NCBI RefSeq assembly: GCF_011038655.2
Contig: NZ_CP064954.1
Coordinates: forward strand, 1,240,001-1,304,000
DNA: 64,000 nt
Origin: Corynebacterium lizhenjunii
GTDB lineage: Bacteria; Actinomycetota; Actinomycetes; Mycobacteriales; Mycobacteriaceae
Direction: 5' to 3'
Positions 25,643 to 35,339 of the stretch are shown here, piece by piece. Position 1 is the first letter of the stretch; every line of letters begins with the position of its first letter. The position numbers and the translations under genes are program-made. A model generated the notes under the pieces. That model had not been told where the DNA came from and did not search any database. It was given only the letters and a program-made list of their open reading frames with translations.

Positions 25643-27189
25643 GTGCTGCTCCTAAATCCAACCAATTCCACACGCTCTACAGGGCAACCTGCATGCGCGC
25701 CACCGACAATCTTGGCCCAATCCTCCGGGTTGGTAGAACTAGGCACATGTTCACTTTCTGCCTGCTCCGCTGCGATGGCCAGATTCAGGTGCGCCGCAGT
25801 CAGACGGGCGCGCTCCTGGGCCGGGCGGAGATCCTCCCCGTGCGTGGATAGGGCCTCCTTGATGGCCAGCTTTTTGGCCCGGGCAATGATATTGGCAATC
25901 ATTGCTCCGCTGACAAAGTCCCGGTAGTGCAGCAGGTGCTCAGTACCGTCAGCGTAATGTAGCTGCACAAACGGGCGCGGGGAGTACAGTTCTGCCACGG
26001 CGGCATCAATAAGCTCTTCGCGCGAACCCTCGTGCGGGATGCCCTCCGGGAAATGCCTAGCAAAAATATCCCGCGCCCCGGCGCGCGTGGGGCGGTTAAC
26101 CCGGATCTTCATATCCAGACGGCCGGGACGCATGATGGCTGGGTCTATGAGTTCCTCGCGATTGGTAGCACCGATGATGATCACGTTGCGCAGGTCCTCT
26201 ACGCCGTCGAGCTCGGTCAGCAGCTGCGGCACCACGGTGGTTTCCATATCGGAAGACACCCCAGAACCGCGGGTGCGGAAGATTGACTCCATCTCATCGA
26301 AGAAGATGATGACGGGGCGCTCCCCGCTGGCAGCAAGCTCGCGAGCGCGCTCAAAGATCAGACGGATGCGCCGCTCGGTCTCACCGACGTATTTGTTCAG
26401 CAGCTCCGGGCCTTTGACGTTGATGAAGTAGCTGGGCGCGCCGGTGCCCAGGGAGGCTGAAAGCGAGTGCGCCACTGCCTTAGCAATCAGCGTTTTTCCG
26501 CAGCCCGGCGGGCCGTAGAGCAACACACCTTTCGGAGGTTGGAGGTCAAAGGAGCGGTAGAGCTCCGGGTGCATAAACGGCAGCTCCACGGCGTCGCGGA
26601 TCTGAGAGATTTGGGCATCTAGCCCGCCGATGTCCTCAAAGCTGACATCTGGCACCTCCTCCAGGCTCAGCTGTGCCACGTCCGTTTTGGGCACGATGGC
26701 GTAGGCCATTGCGGCCTTGGTGTCGACCACCATGCTATCGCCCGCGCGCACTCGCTCCCGCGCCGCGGCTGCTAGGCGCACCACGTGTTCTTCCCCGCTA
26801 GGCCCGGCAACTACTGCGCGATCCTCTCCCAGGCGCTCCTGGACGGTGGCTACCGCGCCGGTAGATTCGACGCCGCAGCCCTCAACCACAATGAAGCCAT
26901 CCCCCAAGCGCACCGTTTGGCCCACCTGCAAAGAGCCGGGCTCTACATGCGGGGAGATCTTCACCCGCATGTTTCGGCCATTGGTATAGACTTCTGCGTC
27001 CACGCGGCCACCGGCGGGCTGAGCGTAGCCCAAAAAGACCGCATAGGTGGATGCGGGTTCGGCTAATGCGTTGAGATCAGCCGTCAAGCGCGACAGCGTG
27101 GTACGCGACTCTTGGAGCAACTCCGCTAGGCGCGTATTGCGCGTAGACAACTGCTCAATCTGGCGCTTTAGTTCTGTGGCCTCATTCAT
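25627..27189 (-). CDS. arc: AAA+ ATPase ARC (Mpa homologue)
   Basis: ARC unfolds pupylated proteins. The 520-residue protein has an N-terminal coiled coil (residues 4-45), a double OB region, an AAA domain with Walker A GPPGCGKT, Walker B IIFFDEME and the arginine-finger region [17 protein letters not shown], and ends SSTWHTP. The C-terminal QYL proteasome-docking motif of mycobacterial Mpa is absent, which fits the absence of prcBA. AGGAG lies five bases before the ATG. Confidence 0.96.
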   Translation of the reverse strand: MNEATELKRQIEQLSTRNTRLAELLQESRTTLSRLTADLNALAEPASTYAVFLGYAQPAGGRVDAEVYTNGRNMRVKISPHVEPGSLQVGQTVRLGDGFIVVEGCGVESTGAVATVQERLGEDRAVVAGPSGEEHVVRLAAAARERVRAGDSMVVDTKAAMAYAIVPKTDVAQLSLEEVPDVSFEDIGGLDAQISQIRDAVELPFMHPELYRSFDLQPPKGVLLYGPPGCGKTLIAKAVAHSLSASLGTGAPSYFINVKGPELLNKYVGETERRIRLIFERARELAASGERPVIIFFDEMESIFRTRGSGVSSDMETTVVPQLLTELDGVEDLRNVIIIGATNREELIDPAIMRPGRLDMKIRVNRPTRAGARDIFARHFPEGIPHEGSREELIDAAVAELYSPRPFVQLHYADGTEHLLHYRDFVSGAMIANIIARAKKLAIKEALSTHGEDLRPAQERARLTAAHLNLAIAAEQAESEHVPSSTNPEDWAKIVGGAHAGCPVERVELVGFRSSTWHTP

Positions 27190-27250
27190 AGTCTCCTAGC
27201 CTATCGCGCCGACGGTACCTATCCCTAGACCGGGGTTAGGTCACCCCAAC

Positions 27251-28087
27251 CTAGCGGCGGGCCCGGCGTTGCGGGCGCGGCGGGGTAACGCCATCGGCCA
27301 AGCGCCGAGTCCACACCAAAAAGGCCGTGTGAGCATTCATTCGATGCTCCGGGCGGGTGGCCAAGCCCTCCACCTTCCACTCGCGTACCAGGGACTCCCA
27401 GGCCTTGGGCTCCGTGAAGCACTTGAGCTCGCGGATGCCCTCCATGACCTTCATCAGCTGGGGCACGGTGGCCACATACGTCATAAACACCCCACCGGGG
27501 ATAAGAATATCGCGCACCGTCTCTAGGTACTCCCAGGGCTCCAGCATGTCCAGGATCACCCGGTCTACCGGCCCACCCAAGTCCGCAGCGGTGACCTCTC
27601 CCAAATCCCCTAGGCGCGGGCTCCACCACTGCGGCTGCTGCCCGAAGTACTCCGTGACGTTAGCCACTGCGTACTCCAGGTGGTCCTCGCGGATCTCATA
27701 GGAGTACACATGCCCTTCCGGGCCCACCGCACGCAGTAGGTTCATCGACAACGCGCCAGAGCCAGCCCCGGCCTCAAAGACGCGCGCGCCCATAAAAATA
27801 TCGCCTTCTACCAAAATTTGGGCGGCGTCCTTGGGGTAGATCACGGCCGCCCCGCGCGGCATGGACAGCACATGGTCCACCATCAGGTGCCTAAAAACCA
27901 GGAAATCCGATCCCAGCGTGGAGCGCACCACCGAGCCCTCATCCATCCCCACGATGTCCTCGTGCTTGATCAACCCCCGGTGGGAGTGGAATTCCCCGCC
28001 CTCTTCCAGAATCAGGGTGTAGTGCCTGCGCTTGGCGTCCGTTAGCTGGACACGATCACCGAAATGGAAAGGGCCGGAATACGCCAT
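27251..28087 (-). CDS. trmI: tRNA (adenine-58-N1)-methyltransferase
   Basis: TrmI methylates A58 in the T-loop of tRNAs with SAM. The 278-residue protein has an N-terminal beta domain, the SAM motif ARVFEAGAGSGALSMNLLRAVG, the acidic motif SYEIREDHLEYA and RVILDMLEPWEYL with the catalytic Asp. The C-terminus is Arg-rich. It lies upstream of arc, as in M. tuberculosis, and may share its transcript. Confidence 0.95.
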   Translation of the reverse strand: MAYSGPFHFGDRVQLTDAKRRHYTLILEEGGEFHSHRGLIKHEDIVGMDEGSVVRSTLGSDFLVFRHLMVDHVLSMPRGAAVIYPKDAAQILVEGDIFMGARVFEAGAGSGALSMNLLRAVGPEGHVYSYEIREDHLEYAVANVTEYFGQQPQWWSPRLGDLGEVTAADLGGPVDRVILDMLEPWEYLETVRDILIPGGVFMTYVATVPQLMKVMEGIRELKCFTEPKAWESLVREWKVEGLATRPEHRMNAHTAFLVWTRRLADGVTPPRPQRRARR

Positions 28088-28122
28088 GTGGGTTTCTCCT
28101 CGCAGGGTGGGGTCAGATGAAT

Positions 28123-29388
28123 TTAGCCCTTCAAGTATGCCTCAAGGCCTTGGGCTAACCATAGTTGATCCCGAGCCCCCACCATCTCGCGTGCCGAGTG
28201 CATAGACAGCATGGGCACGCCCACATCAACGGTGTCAATGCCTAGCCGCGTGGCCGTAATCGGGCCGATGGTGGAGCCACAAGGCACGCCATTGTTGCCC
28301 ACAAAGCGCTGCGCGGGTACCCCAGCGCGCGCACAGGCAGCCTCCCACAGGGCCACCGTGGAGGCATCGGAAGCATAACGCTGGTTGCCATTGATCTTGG
28401 TCACCGGACCTGCGCCGATGATGGGTTGGTGGGTGGGGTCATGCTTGCCGGCATAGTTGGGGTGGACGCTGTGGGCGGCATCGGCAGACACGCAAGAAGA
28501 CCGGGCATACATTTGGTGCACCTGGTCTGCCGATGCCCCCAGGGCCCCAGCCGTGCGCCCTAAGACGTCCGCAAGAATGGGCCCGGCCGCGCCATAGCGC
28601 GAGCCAGACCCCACCTCTTCATGGTCAAACGCTGCCATGACCAGCACATCTTCCCCGTCATAATCCTGCGCCACGCGCAGCAAGGCCTGCAGGGAAGCAA
28701 AAACGGAGGACAGGTTGTCCATCCGACCGGCGGCAATGAACTCTTCACCGGCGCCAAAGACCTTGCCCCGGGCGGCATCGGCAGTAATCAAGTTGAAAGC
28801 CGCAATGTCTTCCGCACGCACCCCGGCGTGCTCCGCGACCACCGATAACACACTCGCGCCGGGCTGGCCCACGGTGAGCACCGGCTGCATGTGGGCCTGG
28901 CGCTCCGGCTTGAACTCATCCGAGCGGTAGAGGTGGATAGCCAGGGAGGGCAAGCGCAGGAGCGGGCCGGTATTGACCAACAGCTGCTGGCCGGCGCGGG
29001 TAACCAGCTGGCCGGCGACGGTGAGTTCGCGGTCAAACCAGGTGTGTAGCAGCGCGCCACCGTAGACCTCCACGGCAACCTGCTGCCATCCCGCGGACTG
29101 GAAATCCGGCTGGGGTTTTAGCGCCAGCCCCGGGGAGTCCGTATGGGAGCCCACCACCTTAAAACCGCTGTGTGGGCCCGCCCCCTCCGGCACGTACCAG
29201 GCCATCACCGCACCGCCGCGCACCAGCACATGCCCGCCGGGCGTCGCCTGCCAGGGCTCGGCTTCATGTTGGCGTGTGAAGCCGGCCAGTTCCAATTGCC
29301 GGGCAGCCTCAGCCGCTGCGTGATAGCTGGAAGGGGAAGCAGCAATAAAGTCTATAAAGCTCTGCGAATAGGTGGAAAGTTCAGACAT
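28123..29388 (-). CDS. M18-family aspartyl/general aminopeptidase
   Basis: This is a 421-residue cytosolic zinc aminopeptidase. Metal and catalytic motifs are visible: GSHTDSPGLALKPQPDF (His), AAFDHEEVGSGSRYGA (Asp-His-Glu-Glu), DAAHSVHPNY and GNNGVPCGSTIGPI near the C-terminus. The ATG at 29388 (MSELSTYS) is preferred to one ten codons upstream because the domain starts there. It is 35 bases from trmI and may be the first gene of the paf-tat block. Confidence 0.93.
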   Translation of the reverse strand: MSELSTYSQSFIDFIAASPSSYHAAAEAARQLELAGFTRQHEAEPWQATPGGHVLVRGGAVMAWYVPEGAGPHSGFKVVGSHTDSPGLALKPQPDFQSAGWQQVAVEVYGGALLHTWFDRELTVAGQLVTRAGQQLLVNTGPLLRLPSLAIHLYRSDEFKPERQAHMQPVLTVGQPGASVLSVVAEHAGVRAEDIAAFNLITADAARGKVFGAGEEFIAAGRMDNLSSVFASLQALLRVAQDYDGEDVLVMAAFDHEEVGSGSRYGAAGPILADVLGRTAGALGASADQVHQMYARSSCVSADAAHSVHPNYAGKHDPTHQPIIGAGPVTKINGNQRYASDASTVALWEAACARAGVPAQRFVGNNGVPCGSTIGPITATRLGIDTVDVGVPMLSMHSAREMVGARDQLWLAQGLEAYLKG

Positions 29389-29475
29389 ACCTACCACTGT
29401 GCCATGTTTGCCGGGCACACGGGGCCAGGGTAGGCGTTTGTACCCGGGTGTGCCTCCGGTTACCCTGGGGAGACT

Positions 29476-30324
29476 ATGGCTGATTCCTCCCCTTGTACCC
29501 CACGTCCGCTAGCGCTCTCGCCGTCGCGGGCAAGCGACTACCAGCAATGCCCGCTGCTCTATCGCTTCCGCGCCATCGACCGCCTGCCAGAGCCTAAGAC
29601 CGTGGCCCAAGTCAAGGGAACCTTGGTGCATGCGGTCCTGGAAAACATGCACAATTTACCCCGGCAGGAGCGGGAGTTTTCTACCGCGGTGGAAATGATT
29701 CGCCCCGAATGGGACAAGCTGCGCGCCGCAGACCCAGAATTAGATGAGTTGGTGCCTGCAGAGCAGACCTCAGCATTCCTCAACGAGGCCTGGCAGCTGG
29801 TGCGCGGATATTTTGAGATGGAAAACCCGCAGGGCTTTGATGCTCACGAATGTGAGATGTACGTCAATACCGTGCTAGACAATGGCGTACCGGTGCGTGG
29901 GTTTATCGACCGCGTGGATGTCGCCCCCACCGGTCAAGTTCGGGTGGTTGACTATAAGACTGGCAAAAAGCCACTGCCGCGCTATTCGCAGTCGGCACAA
30001 TTCCAGATGCGCTTTTACGCCCTGGTATATTGGCGGCTTTTTGGCACTATCCCTACCCAGCTGCGGCTGATGTATTTGAAGGTGCTGGACTCCATGTTTT
30101 TAAGCCCCACCCGCGAGGAGTTGGAATACTTCGAGCGCGAATTAGGCCAGCTATGGGCCAAGATTGAGGGCGACGGCAAAGCTGGAACGTTCCGGCCGCG
30201 CACCTCCAAGCTGTGCGATTGGTGTTCTTTCCAGTCGCTGTGCCCAGAGTTTGGCGGTACTCCCCCGGCATACCCCGGCTGGCCCGGCAGTGTTGCCGAT
30301 CAGTCGGAGAGCGAACAGTCCTAG
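29476..30324 (+). CDS. RecB/Cas4-type PD-(D/E)XK exonuclease
   Basis: This 282-residue nuclease has LSPSRASDYQQCPLLYRFRA at the N-terminus, GTLVHAVLEN (His motif), FIDRVDVAPTGQVRVVDYKTGKKP (Asp...Asp-Tyr-Lys catalytic core) and QMRFYALVYW (QxxxY). A cysteine set CxxCxxxxxC (CDWCSFQSLC) near the C-terminus pairs with the N-terminal Cys to form a Fe-S-stapled fold, as in AddB/Cas4. It probably acts on DNA ends. TACCCT lies nine bases upstream of the ATG, so it may be leaderless. It is convergent with fhs. It has no CRISPR context. Confidence 0.92.
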   Translation: MADSSPCTPRPLALSPSRASDYQQCPLLYRFRAIDRLPEPKTVAQVKGTLVHAVLENMHNLPRQEREFSTAVEMIRPEWDKLRAADPELDELVPAEQTSAFLNEAWQLVRGYFEMENPQGFDAHECEMYVNTVLDNGVPVRGFIDRVDVAPTGQVRVVDYKTGKKPLPRYSQSAQFQMRFYALVYWRLFGTIPTQLRLMYLKVLDSMFLSPTREELEYFERELGQLWAKIEGDGKAGTFRPRTSKLCDWCSFQSLCPEFGGTPPAYPGWPGSVADQSESEQS

Positions 30325-30346
30325 GGCAGCACTAGAGCAGCCCTAG
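30321..30346. terminator. Hairpin between convergent recB-like and fhs genes
   Basis: CTAGGGC (30321-30327) pairs with GCCCTAG (30340-30346) around a 12-base loop. The first arm includes the stop codon of the nuclease gene. There is no T-tract. Confidence 0.5.
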
Positions 30347-30364
30347 GATAGCTTGAGATCAGCT

Positions 30365-32032
30365 CTAGAACAAGCCGGAGATGGTGCCGTCTGCGGCAAC
30401 ATTAATGCGATTGGCGGCCGGCTCCTTGGGTAGGCCCGGCATGGTCATCACATCACCGGTGAGCACCACAATAAAGCCCGCGCCGGTGCGTGGCAGTAGC
30501 TCTCGCACATGCAGGGTGTGGCCGCTGGGGGCGCCCAAGGCCGTGGGGTCGTCGCTAAAGGAGTACTGCGTCTTAGAGATGACCACCGGGAAATTCTCCC
30601 AACCGTTGGCCTTGATATAGGCCAGGTCCTTGCGCGCCTGTGGGCCGTACTCCACGCGCTCTGCGCGATAGATTTCCCGGGCGATCGTCTCAATGGAGGC
30701 CTCAACGCCCTTCTCCGGGTCATAGAGCGGGTGGGAGGCGCCCTCCTGCAAGTTCTCCACCAGAGCATGTGCCAGCTCGGTGGCGCCTGCCCCGCCCTTA
30801 CTCCACACATCGGCCTCTGCAAGCGTGACGCCGAAGTCCTTTGCCCAGGTGCGCATGAACTCGCGCTCTGCGTCGGTGTCCGACCAGAAAAGATTGAGGG
30901 CGACCACCGGCTCAACCCCGAACTTGCGCAGGTTTTCTACGTGGCGCTCGACGTTGACTATGCCCGCAGACAGCGCGTCGAGGTTCTCCGTGCTCAACTC
31001 CTCCCGAGCCTGGCCACCGTTGTACTTCTGGGAGCGAATGGTCACTACCACCACGGCGCCAGCGACATCAATGCCTCCAAAGCGAGCCTTGATGTCGAGG
31101 AACTTCTCCCCGCCCAAGTCCGCGCCAAAGCCGGCCTCCGTGAGCACGATGTCTCCGAATTGCTGGGCGGTTTGGGTAGCCAACAAGGTATTACAGCCAT
31201 GGGCAATGTTGGCAAACGGCCCACCGTGGACAAACGCCGGAGTTCCTCCCAGCGTTTGCACCAGGTTGGGGTTGAGGGCGTCACGCATTAGTGCCGTGAG
31301 TGCTCCTTCTGCTTCCAGCTGGCGGGCCGTGACCGGCTGGGAATCATAGGTGTAGCCGATGGTGATGTTACCCAGGCGTTCCTTCAGGTCCTTCAGCGAG
31401 GTGGCCAGGCCCAAGATTGCCATGATTTCCGATGCCGCCGTGATGGTAAATCCTGTCTCTGCAGGCACGCCAGCAGTAGGTCCTCCCAGGCCGGTGACCA
31501 CGTGGCGCAGGGCGCGGTCATTGACGTCTACGCAACGCTGCCAGGTGACCCGGCGGGGATCGATATTCAAGGCATTGCCCTGGTGGATGTGGTTGTCGAT
31601 GAGTGCGGCCAGCGTATTGGTAGCCGCAGCAATGGCATGGAAGTCACCCGTAAAGTGCAGGTTGATGTCTTCCATGGGCACAATTTGGGAGTAGCCTCCG
31701 CCGGCGGCGCCTCCCTTAATGCCCATGACGGGACCCTGGGAGGGCTCGCGCAGGGCGACGATGGCTTTGTGGCCTGCGGCCGCCAGGGCATCGGTAAGCC
31801 CAATGAGCACAGTGGATTTGCCTTCACCTGCAGGGGTGGGCGAAACCCCGGTGACCAAGACGACCTTACCGGTGTGGGGGCGGTCTGCGATTGCGGTGAT
31901 GTCTACCTTGGCTTTGGTGGTGCCATAGGCGATGAGGGCTTCGTCTGGAATGCCCGCTGAGCGGGCAATATCAGTGATGGGTTGCAGCTGGTGTGCTTGG
32001 GCAATTTCAACGTCTGAGAGTTGTTTGGTCAT
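30365..32032 (-). CDS. fhs: Formate-tetrahydrofolate ligase
   Basis: The enzyme makes 10-formyl-THF from formate, ATP and THF for purine and one-carbon metabolism. At 555 residues it has the family length, with the P-loop TPAGEGKSTVLIGLTDAL, LREPSQGPVMGIKGGAAGGGYSQ and TEAGFGADLGGEKFLDIK. The ATG at 32032 (MTKQLSDVEIAQ) is used; an in-frame ATG six codons upstream lacks support. It may let formate feed one-carbon metabolism under low oxygen, alongside the Dcu/AspA pair next to it (inference). Confidence 0.96.
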   Translation of the reverse strand: MTKQLSDVEIAQAHQLQPITDIARSAGIPDEALIAYGTTKAKVDITAIADRPHTGKVVLVTGVSPTPAGEGKSTVLIGLTDALAAAGHKAIVALREPSQGPVMGIKGGAAGGGYSQIVPMEDINLHFTGDFHAIAAATNTLAALIDNHIHQGNALNIDPRRVTWQRCVDVNDRALRHVVTGLGGPTAGVPAETGFTITAASEIMAILGLATSLKDLKERLGNITIGYTYDSQPVTARQLEAEGALTALMRDALNPNLVQTLGGTPAFVHGGPFANIAHGCNTLLATQTAQQFGDIVLTEAGFGADLGGEKFLDIKARFGGIDVAGAVVVVTIRSQKYNGGQAREELSTENLDALSAGIVNVERHVENLRKFGVEPVVALNLFWSDTDAEREFMRTWAKDFGVTLAEADVWSKGGAGATELAHALVENLQEGASHPLYDPEKGVEASIETIAREIYRAERVEYGPQARKDLAYIKANGWENFPVVISKTQYSFSDDPTALGAPSGHTLHVRELLPRTGAGFIVVLTGDVMTMPGLPKEPAANRINVAADGTISGLF

Positions 32033-32128
32033 GCCCACCATCCTACGCATGCCGCACCTCCGAGAGCCCGCCGCGAGGTCCTCTTCAACCCCCGTTTAGG
32101 GCTATCCGTAGCGGCTCGCGGCGAGGGC

Positions 32129-33445
32129 CTAGAGGATCACCGCGCCCAGGCCATAACCCAGCATTACCGACAGCGCAATCGAGACCACGCCCGGAACCAA
32201 GAAGGGATGGTTGAACACGGCCTTGCCAATGCGCGTCGAGCCAGTGTCATCCATTTCCACCGCAGCCAGCAAGGTGGGATACGTGGGCAAGACGAACAGC
32301 GCAGAGACTGCCGGGAAGGCAGCCACCGCAGTCAGGGGTGAAACTCCCAGTGCCAATGCAGCAGGCATCAACGCCTTAGCCGTCGCGGCCTGTGAGTACA
32401 ACAGCGCTGCGGCAAAGAAGAGCACCACGGCCAGCAGCCACGGCTGCGCACCCAGAATGTCACCGGCCAGGACATTGATCTCCTCGATGTAGTGATTGAT
32501 CAGAGACGTACCCAACCAAGCAACGCCCAGCACGCACATAGACGCGGACATACCGGACTTGAACACGGAAGTGTTGACCACATCTGCAGCCGGAATCTTG
32601 CTCACCATCACAATCACCGTGGCGGCGGTGAGCATGATCGTCATAATCGCCTCGTTGCGCGGCACGGTGGGCTCTGCAATCCAGGCCACCTGTTCAGACG
32701 TCACCGTGGCCCACAGCATTACCAGCACGATGGCCGCCAAGAAGACGCCCACAGAGGCCTTCGCCCCAGTAGGGACCTCACGTTGTGCGCTGCTAGCCCC
32801 CTGGGAAGGAACCTTGACCAGGCCCTGGGCCAAACGCTGCTGGTAGACGGGGTCATCGGCAAGCTCTGGGCCCAAACGGTTAGCCAGCCAAGCTGCAGGG
32901 AAAATGGACAGGAACGTCGCGGGAATCACCACCGCCAGCAGCTGGAGGTAGCCCACCCCCATCGGCTCCAGGATGGAGGCCATAAAGACCACGGCGGCTG
33001 AAATTGGGGAGGCTACAATGGCCATCTGCGACGCGACCACCGCGATAGACAGCGGGCGCGAGGGCCTAACGCCTCCCTCCTTGGCCACCTCTACGATGAC
33101 GGGCAGGGTGGAAAACGCGGTGTGCCCGGTACCGGCCAGGACCGTCATTAGCCACGTGACTACCGGCGCGTAGAAGGTGATCCGGCGCGGGTTCTTACGC
33201 AAGAAGCGCTCCGCCACCGCCACCAGGTAGTCCATGCCGCCGGCGCGCTGCATCGCGGCAATGGCCGCAATGACGGTCATGATGATGCCGATGACGTCGA
33301 AGGGGATGTCTTCCCGGGTGATCGGAACGCCGGTGGCCCCCAAGAGCAACACGCCTAGGCCACCGGCCATACCAATGCCGATGGAACCTAGGCGTGCACC
33401 CAAGAAGATGGCGGCGAGGACTATTGCTATATGGACTATAACCAC
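32129..33445 (-). CDS. Dcu-family anaerobic C4-dicarboxylate carrier
   Basis: This 438-residue membrane protein with about ten to twelve helices has family motifs AAIFLGARLGSIGIGMAGGLGVLLLG at the N-terminus, VTWLMTVLAGTGHTAFSTLPVIVEVA and VAFPAVSALFVLPTYPTLLAAVEMDDTGSTRIGKAV at the end. DcuA/DcuB carriers exchange aspartate, fumarate and succinate. The start is GTG at 33445 with GGGAAGG upstream. It follows aspA in the same direction but a strong terminator separates them, so it probably has its own promoter. Confidence 0.92.
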   Translation of the reverse strand: MVIVHIAIVLAAIFLGARLGSIGIGMAGGLGVLLLGATGVPITREDIPFDVIGIIMTVIAAIAAMQRAGGMDYLVAVAERFLRKNPRRITFYAPVVTWLMTVLAGTGHTAFSTLPVIVEVAKEGGVRPSRPLSIAVVASQMAIVASPISAAVVFMASILEPMGVGYLQLLAVVIPATFLSIFPAAWLANRLGPELADDPVYQQRLAQGLVKVPSQGASSAQREVPTGAKASVGVFLAAIVLVMLWATVTSEQVAWIAEPTVPRNEAIMTIMLTAATVIVMVSKIPAADVVNTSVFKSGMSASMCVLGVAWLGTSLINHYIEEINVLAGDILGAQPWLLAVVLFFAAALLYSQAATAKALMPAALALGVSPLTAVAAFPAVSALFVLPTYPTLLAAVEMDDTGSTRIGKAVFNHPFLVPGVVSIALSVMLGYGLGAVIL

Positions 33446-33502
33446 GGCGGGCCTTCCCTAGACATGACGAGGAACTGTGACTTCTATTGTCCCACTGCAG
33501 GA

Positions 33503-33540
33503 GTGGTATCGGAAGACAATATGCCCGTTTGTGTGGTATC
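33503..33540 (-). promoter_or_regulatory. Direct repeat in the Dcu gene upstream region
   Basis: GTGGTATC on the plus strand occurs at 33503-33510 and again at 33533-33540, exactly 30 bases (three helical turns) apart. A near-palindrome around CATATGTGATATG (33542-33554) lies next to it. It could be a regulator site for the carrier gene; this is inference. Confidence 0.4.
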
Positions 33541-33569
33541 CCATATGTGATATGTGCCTGATCGGAAAA

Positions 33570-33608
33570 TCCCTCCTTGGCATCCAGCGCAGGGACGCCA
33601 AGGAGGGA
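33570..33608 (-). terminator. Rho-independent terminator of aspA
   Basis: A perfect 12-bp stem (33570-33581 with 33597-33608) with a 15-base loop is followed on the minus strand by TTTT (33569-33566). It lies 21 bases downstream of the aspA stop, separating it from the Dcu gene. Confidence 0.9.
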
Positions 33609-33629
33609 GGATCAGCCCAAGCTTAAGGT

Positions 33630-35186
33630 CTAGTCCTCATCCACGAAGAGCTGCCCACGAAACTCAGGGTGCATCAGGTTTTCCACGGAGAAGACCTTAT
33701 CCAAGGTAGCCTCATCCAGCAGACCCTTTTCCACCACCAGCTCACGCACGCCCTTACCGGTCTCCAGGGACTCCTTGGCAATCATGTCGCCATTGTGGTG
33801 GCCAATGTAAGGGTTGAGGTAGGTCACGATGCCGATGGAGTTCTCCACGTAGGCACGGCACACATCGGCATTAGCCGTGATACCCTCCACGCACTTCTCC
33901 CGCAGCGTATCCACTGCATTGCCCATAATGCGGATGGACTGGAACAGGGCCTCCCCAATCACGGGCTCCATCACGTTGAGCTGCAGCTGGCCGGCCTCAG
34001 CCGCCATGGTGACCACATGATCATTACCAAAGACCTTGAAGCAGACCTGGTTAACTACCTCTGGGATAACCGGATTGACCTTACCCGGCATGATGGAGGA
34101 GCCAGCCTGGCGCGGTGGCAGGTTGATCTCCCCCAAACCAGCGCGTGGGCCAGAAGCCAGAAGGCGCAAGTCATTACAGATCTTCGACAGCTTCATCGCT
34201 GCGCGTTTAATGGTGGCGTGCAGCAACACGTAGGCACCGCAGTCAGAGGTGGCCTCAATCAGATCGCGGGCAGTCTTCATCTCCAGACCGGTCACTTCAG
34301 ACAGCGCCGCAGTGACCTGGTGGCGGTAACCAGCTGGGGTGTTGACCCCGGTGCCAATCGCGGTAGCGCCCAGGTTGATCTCCAGCAGGCGGGTCTGGGC
34401 GTCGCGCAGCACTGCCTGCTCTTCAGCCAAGTTGTGGGCGAATGCCTTGAACTCGTCCCCCAGAGTCATCGGCACCGCGTCCTGCAGCTGGGTGCGGCCC
34501 ATCTTCAAGATGTCCTGGAACTCGTTGCCCTTGGCGTGGAATGCCTGCTGCAGTGCGTCCATGCGCTCGATCAGCCGGTCCAGGGAGGAGTACAGGCCCA
34601 AACGGAAGCCGGTGGGGTACGCGTCATTGGTGGACTGGGACATGTTCACATCATCATTGGGATTAATGATGTCGTAGGAACCCTTCGGCTTGCCCAGGTA
34701 CTCTAGGGCCAGATTGGCCACCACCTCATTGGTGTTCATGTTCAGCGAGGTGCCAGCGCCGCCCTGGAAAACATCCAGCGGGAACTGGTCCATGCACCGA
34801 CCCTCTTCGAGGATCTGGTCGCACGCCCAAATGATGGCCTCGGCCTTCTTACGCGGCAGCACATGCAAGCGGCGATTAGCCATAGCAGTGGCCTTCTTTA
34901 CCTGCACCATGCCGCGAATGAAGTCCGGAATGGTGTTGATGGTGACGTAGGAGATCTGGAAGTTCTCCATGGCGCGCAGGGTGTGCACGCCATAGTAAGC
35001 ATCTGCCGGGACCTCCAGTGCGCCAAGCAAGTCATGCTCGGTGCGCGTCGCAGACTTGGCCTTCGCCTCTGCGACCTTAGCGGCCGTGGTGGCTGCCTCT
35101 GCCTTCTTCCCTTCCTCATGGGCGGAGGACGTGGCGGCGACTTGCTCCTTGGCCGGATCCTGAGCCTTGTTGGATGCCTTGGTCAT
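33630..35186 (-). CDS. aspA: Aspartate ammonia-lyase (aspartase)
   Basis: Aspartase interconverts aspartate and fumarate plus ammonia. The 518-residue protein has [37 protein letters not shown] and the signature [11 protein letters not shown] with the catalytic serine on the mobile loop. An Ala/Lys/Glu-rich N-terminal extension of about 48 residues precedes the enzyme domain; corynebacterial AspA proteins typically have one. GGAG lies about 14 bases before the ATG. Together with the neighbouring carrier it can support aspartate uptake and fumarate supply. Confidence 0.97.
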   Translation of the reverse strand: MTKASNKAQDPAKEQVAATSSAHEEGKKAEAATTAAKVAEAKAKSATRTEHDLLGALEVPADAYYGVHTLRAMENFQISYVTINTIPDFIRGMVQVKKATAMANRRLHVLPRKKAEAIIWACDQILEEGRCMDQFPLDVFQGGAGTSLNMNTNEVVANLALEYLGKPKGSYDIINPNDDVNMSQSTNDAYPTGFRLGLYSSLDRLIERMDALQQAFHAKGNEFQDILKMGRTQLQDAVPMTLGDEFKAFAHNLAEEQAVLRDAQTRLLEINLGATAIGTGVNTPAGYRHQVTAALSEVTGLEMKTARDLIEATSDCGAYVLLHATIKRAAMKLSKICNDLRLLASGPRAGLGEINLPPRQAGSSIMPGKVNPVIPEVVNQVCFKVFGNDHVVTMAAEAGQLQLNVMEPVIGEALFQSIRIMGNAVDTLREKCVEGITANADVCRAYVENSIGIVTYLNPYIGHHNGDMIAKESLETGKGVRELVVEKGLLDEATLDKVFSVENLMHPEFRGQLFVDED

Positions 35187-35339
35187 CAGAACGGCAACTC
35201 CTCTGGTAGTGGTTGATTAAGACGCGATTGACCTGCCCGTTTAACCCTTTTTAGGTTCCGAGCAAATAACCCTCTCCCCTATGGTAGCTACCTTCCAACC
35301 AAAGGCCCACCTAAGTTGCCGCCAGCGCCATTTTTACCC

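Noticed and set aside
29476..30324. Cas4-like nuclease hinting at a CRISPR system
   Set aside because: No cas1, cas2 or effector genes and no array of regularly spaced repeats are nearby. The protein fits stand-alone RecB-type nucleases.
33669..34706. 345-residue frame antisense to aspA
   Set aside because: aspA is intact and highly conserved on the other strand; the antisense frame has no start signals or recognisable domains.
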